Source: Pedobacter sp. Leaf176
Lineage (GTDB): Bacteria; Bacteroidota; Bacteroidia; Sphingobacteriales; Sphingobacteriaceae
Assembly: GCF_001424305.1 (NCBI RefSeq)
Contig: NZ_LMPD01000008.1
Location: forward strand, 124,001 to 188,000
Direction of reading: 5' to 3'
DNA length: 64,000 nt
The notes under the pieces are model-generated. The model saw nothing but the letters and a program-made list of their open reading frames with translations. It was not told where the DNA came from and ran no database searches. The translations under genes and the position numbers were made by a program. Of the stretch, positions 61,844 through 64,000 are shown one piece after another (the first letter of the stretch is position 1; each line of letters opens with the position of its first letter).

Positions 61844-61871
61844 GATAGTAAGGTATATATACCTTACTATC
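61844..61871. promoter_or_regulatory. Palindromic operator P2
   Basis: A perfect 28-bp palindrome with half-site GATAGTAAGGTATA. Directly adjoining CAAAGTTA reads TAACTTTG on the minus strand, again a -7-like element. Confidence 0.75.
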
Positions 61872-62050
61872 AAAGTTACAACATTTTTTTTGAAAAATCA
61901 GGGGTACCCTGTGAAATTTTTAAAAAAAATATAAAGACGGAAATTAAGACTGATCTATGGTAATTAAGTAGGAAGTAAATATCTGGAGACCCTTCAATTA
62001 GAAATCCTGCTGTGAGTTACGTAGAAGGAGATTCTACATTTATTGTCAAC

Positions 62051-62076
62051 TACCAAAAGTATATATACTTTTGGTA
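62051..62076. promoter_or_regulatory. Palindromic operator P3
   Basis: A perfect 26-bp palindrome with half-site TACCAAAAGTATA, next to promoter repeat unit 2. Confidence 0.8.
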
Positions 62077-62079
62077 TTA

Positions 62080-62111
62080 CAAAGTTAATGATTTAAAATG
62101 ACAATGTCAAG
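62080..62111 (-). promoter_or_regulatory. Minus-strand promoter, repeat unit 2
   Basis: TAACTTTG at 62080-62087 with TTG at 62108-62110 and a 20-bp spacer on the minus strand, nearly identical to unit 1. It would make a transcript running toward abiEi or a short non-coding RNA. Confidence 0.75.
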
Positions 62112-62168
62112 TTAGCTAGGGATAAGAATGGAAACAATTTGGAGTTTGTTGAGGATATTACTTACTAT

Positions 62169-62196
62169 GATAACAAAGTATATATACTTTGTTATC
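62169..62196. promoter_or_regulatory. Palindromic operator P4
   Basis: A perfect 28-bp palindrome with half-site GATAACAAAGTATA, sharing the AAGTATATATACTT core with P1 and P3. It is 200 bp before the HNH gene. Confidence 0.75.
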
Positions 62197-62395
62197 TGCA
62201 ATATACAAAGAATATATAAGATTTTGCATATTATATATATAATATGACTTAATGAACGTAAAGGCTTTTCTCGGAATTAGGGTAGGGCAACGGGTGAGTG
62301 CTTTTGGTTTCCTCAATTAGCATTTTCAATTGACCTCGAAGGCTTCTTCTTGCAGAAGCACATTACTATCTTTGTATCTCTAAAATCAATATAGT

Positions 62396-63409
62396 ATGAC
62401 GCCTACGAGGATTTCTTTTGAAAAGTGGTTTGAACGACAATATGCATCTATGGAGCTTTGCTTTTTATGTGGAAAAACTCTAACAAAAGATAATTCTACC
62501 AAGGAGCATATTTTCCCACAATGGATACTTAACAAATTCGACCTATGGGACAAAAGTATTACATTATTAAATGGTATTAGGTATGATTATAAACGAAGTA
62601 TCATACCTTGCTGTAACGTTTGTAATAACGAACATCTTTCCAAACTAGAGTCAATTATTAAAAACGGGGTAGAAAAAGGCTACCAATTCTTTAAAGAGAA
62701 TGTTCCTTTAATTGCTATTTACCAATGGTGTCAATTAATCTTTTATAAATGGCTTTATAAAGAGACCTTTTTTAAGGAAAATGTTAAAGACCCTCATTCT
62801 GAAAAAATAGTTAGGAAAGAAAACTTTGAATCAATGAGTTTGAATCATTTATTGCTTAGAAGTATTGATAAACGTATAAAGTTTGAAAATTTTTTTCCTG
62901 GATCAATCTTTATTTGTCATCTGAAAACGGGCCAAAATGCTTCAGACAACTTCGATTACCTTGATGCGGTACCCGAACAATGCATAATGTTACGATTAGG
63001 TGAGATAGGGATTGTAGTTATGTTGGCAGATTCCGAAATTCAGAAATATGTATTTGCTGACCAATATAGAGTGTACTTGAGCAATATTTTGGCTCCAATA
63101 CAGCTGAAAAATTTATTTATCCAATGTATGTATAGGCAACATTTATTTAATGATCCTTATAGCTTCGAACTAAAAGACATAACAGATGATTCCTTGACCA
63201 TATCTCAGATACCTAAAGAAAATTTTACAGGTGACGTCTACACAGAATGGCTACACACGGATTATGCTATATTACTTAATCAGGTATTTGGTGGAGGAAT
63301 GCATAACTATCTCGTGGAAAAAGGAATTCCAAGTTTTTTATTTGACAAAGATGGTAATTTTAAAGATAGAGCTTTCGATAGTGATGGGACTATATTACCT
63401 AACGAATAA
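62396..63409 (+). CDS. HNH endonuclease-like protein
   Basis: A 337-residue soluble protein with a zinc-binding HNH core at the N-terminus: CFLC (C22, C25), EHIFP (H38), and CCNVCNNEH (C72-H80). The pattern matches a His-Me finger nuclease of the HNH_5/restriction type, probably a DNA endonuclease. Residues ~100-337 are unlike known domains. It may be a solo restriction or defence nuclease; its proximity to the AbiE region is consistent but does not prove it. Confidence 0.7.
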   Translation: MTPTRISFEKWFERQYASMELCFLCGKTLTKDNSTKEHIFPQWILNKFDLWDKSITLLNGIRYDYKRSIIPCCNVCNNEHLSKLESIIKNGVEKGYQFFKENVPLIAIYQWCQLIFYKWLYKETFFKENVKDPHSEKIVRKENFESMSLNHLLLRSIDKRIKFENFFPGSIFICHLKTGQNASDNFDYLDAVPEQCIMLRLGEIGIVVMLADSEIQKYVFADQYRVYLSNILAPIQLKNLFIQCMYRQHLFNDPYSFELKDITDDSLTISQIPKENFTGDVYTEWLHTDYAILLNQVFGGGMHNYLVEKGIPSFLFDKDGNFKDRAFDSDGTILPNE

Positions 63410-63474
63410 CCATTTTTAATGTCGTAAAGTTAAATTTGTATTTGGTGCCTAAGCTCCGTTTAGAATAGACTGGA

Positions 63475-64000
63475 TTAGCTTTCAAGATCTGGCATAAAAT
63501 CACGGAGTGAATCATCGGTATATTCACCTAGACTTCTAAGATATTTCAAAGTCACAATCATATCTGAATGCCCCATCATTCTTTTTACAATATCTAGGTC
63601 TTTGGTTTTACGATAGACGTTTACAGCTGCTGAATGTCTGAATGAATAAAGTGTTTGCAATGGGAAAAGTAATTTTTTTTCCAACATTTCATCTTTTAGC
63701 CGTTGCCATTGCGTATGAAAATAGCTTCGGTTGAAAGCAACTCTTCTTCCTGTAAAAATATTCTGCCATTCTTGTAAGTTTTTTTATTCTTTCATGCAGT
63801 TCTATCTTTACAAAATCAGGTATATATACAGTTCGCACTCTTCCACTTTTATTCTCGTCGCCAGAAAGATGTATTTCCGAACAATCCTTTTTGAAATTTG
63901 ATGCTGCTAAGTTTCTGATTTCTTGGTGTGGGCGCTGAAAGCATCCATAGCATATTATGCAACACAAATAAAGGTTGGGATGTTTTTGTTTTAAGAAGTG
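63475..64000 (-). pseudogene. Tyrosine recombinase fragment, frameshifted, running off the window
   Basis: The C-terminal half of an integrase on the minus strand: RPHQEIRNL carries the catalytic arginine, HSAAVNVYR the histidine-arginine segment of the HxxR-like box, GHSDM a second histidine region and MIVTLKYL the nucleophile tyrosine. The frame is broken at a T7 run at 63779-63785: removing one T joins LHERIKNLQEWQNIFTGRR to the downstream frame. The 5' end lies beyond the window. It may mark the second end of the island or an adjacent element. Confidence 0.8.

Larger units (their letters stand above)
61735..62395. other. Operator-rich control region of the AbiEi locus
   Basis: 661 bp with four long perfect palindromes and two copies of a minus-strand promoter, each listed separately. 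There is no gene. The region separates abiEi from the HNH gene and may control both. Confidence 0.75.

Overview
This window looks like chromosome from a member of the Bacteroidota, most likely a Sphingobacteriaceae/Pedobacter-like organism. The reasons are the SusC/SusD pair, three GH92 enzymes, many lipoproteins, AT-rich spacers, few Shine-Dalgarno sequences, and promoters of the TTG-N20-TAnnTTTG type. The genus is inferred from overall gene resemblance only.

Region 1 (1-14.3 kb) is a dense same-strand run for glycan breakdown: the end of a glutaminase A-like protein, three GH92 alpha-mannosidase-like proteins, a ROK sugar kinase, a basic-secretory-protein peptidase, a GH29 alpha-L-fucosidase-like protein, a DUF1080 protein and a large secreted protein ending in cytochrome c. 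Almost all carry signal peptides, so the locus probably trims mannose- and fucose-containing glycans outside the cytoplasm, and the ROK kinase acts on a released sugar. Region 2 (14.5-24 kb) is ordinary chromosome: rpiA, small membrane proteins, a hydrolase, a multi-PAS histidine kinase, a YihY/BrkB protein, YjbQ and an M23 lipoprotein. REP-like repeats lie between these genes. Region 3 (24-31.2 kb) has kduI-kduD (uronate catabolism) followed by a SusC/SusD pair. Region 4 (31.2-36.6 kb) holds Crp/Fnr, AlkB-like, NUDIX, HAD and CAT-like genes and ends at tRNA-Ala(GGC).

Region 5 (36.73 kb to the end) is a genomic island that starts at the 3' end of the tRNA-Ala gene with a tyrosine integrase. 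It carries: a compact RiPP operon (precursor, radical SAM/SPASM enzyme, 2OG oxygenase, HExxH enzyme); a Septu-like PtuA/PtuB pair; an sce7725/sce7726 pair; a sigma-factor gene lying 1 bp before a truncated, nuclease-dead TnpB/Cas12f-like gene and followed by structured non-coding repeats; a BfmA/DUF5712 mobilisation module with oriT-like inverted repeats; a CBS-HEPN protein; a Panacea-linked membrane protein; a convergent AbiEi/AbiEii pair controlled from a region with four long palindromes; an HNH protein; and a second, frameshifted integrase that runs off the window.

The outstanding item is the sigma factor plus dead Cas12f/TnpB homologue at 48.8-51.1 kb. The arrangement predicts an RNA-guided transcription initiation system in which the dead effector and a guide RNA place the sigma factor on DNA. 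The RiPP operon at 39.3-42.1 kb, whose core contains the triplets YNR, HNR and HNR, is the second most interesting system.
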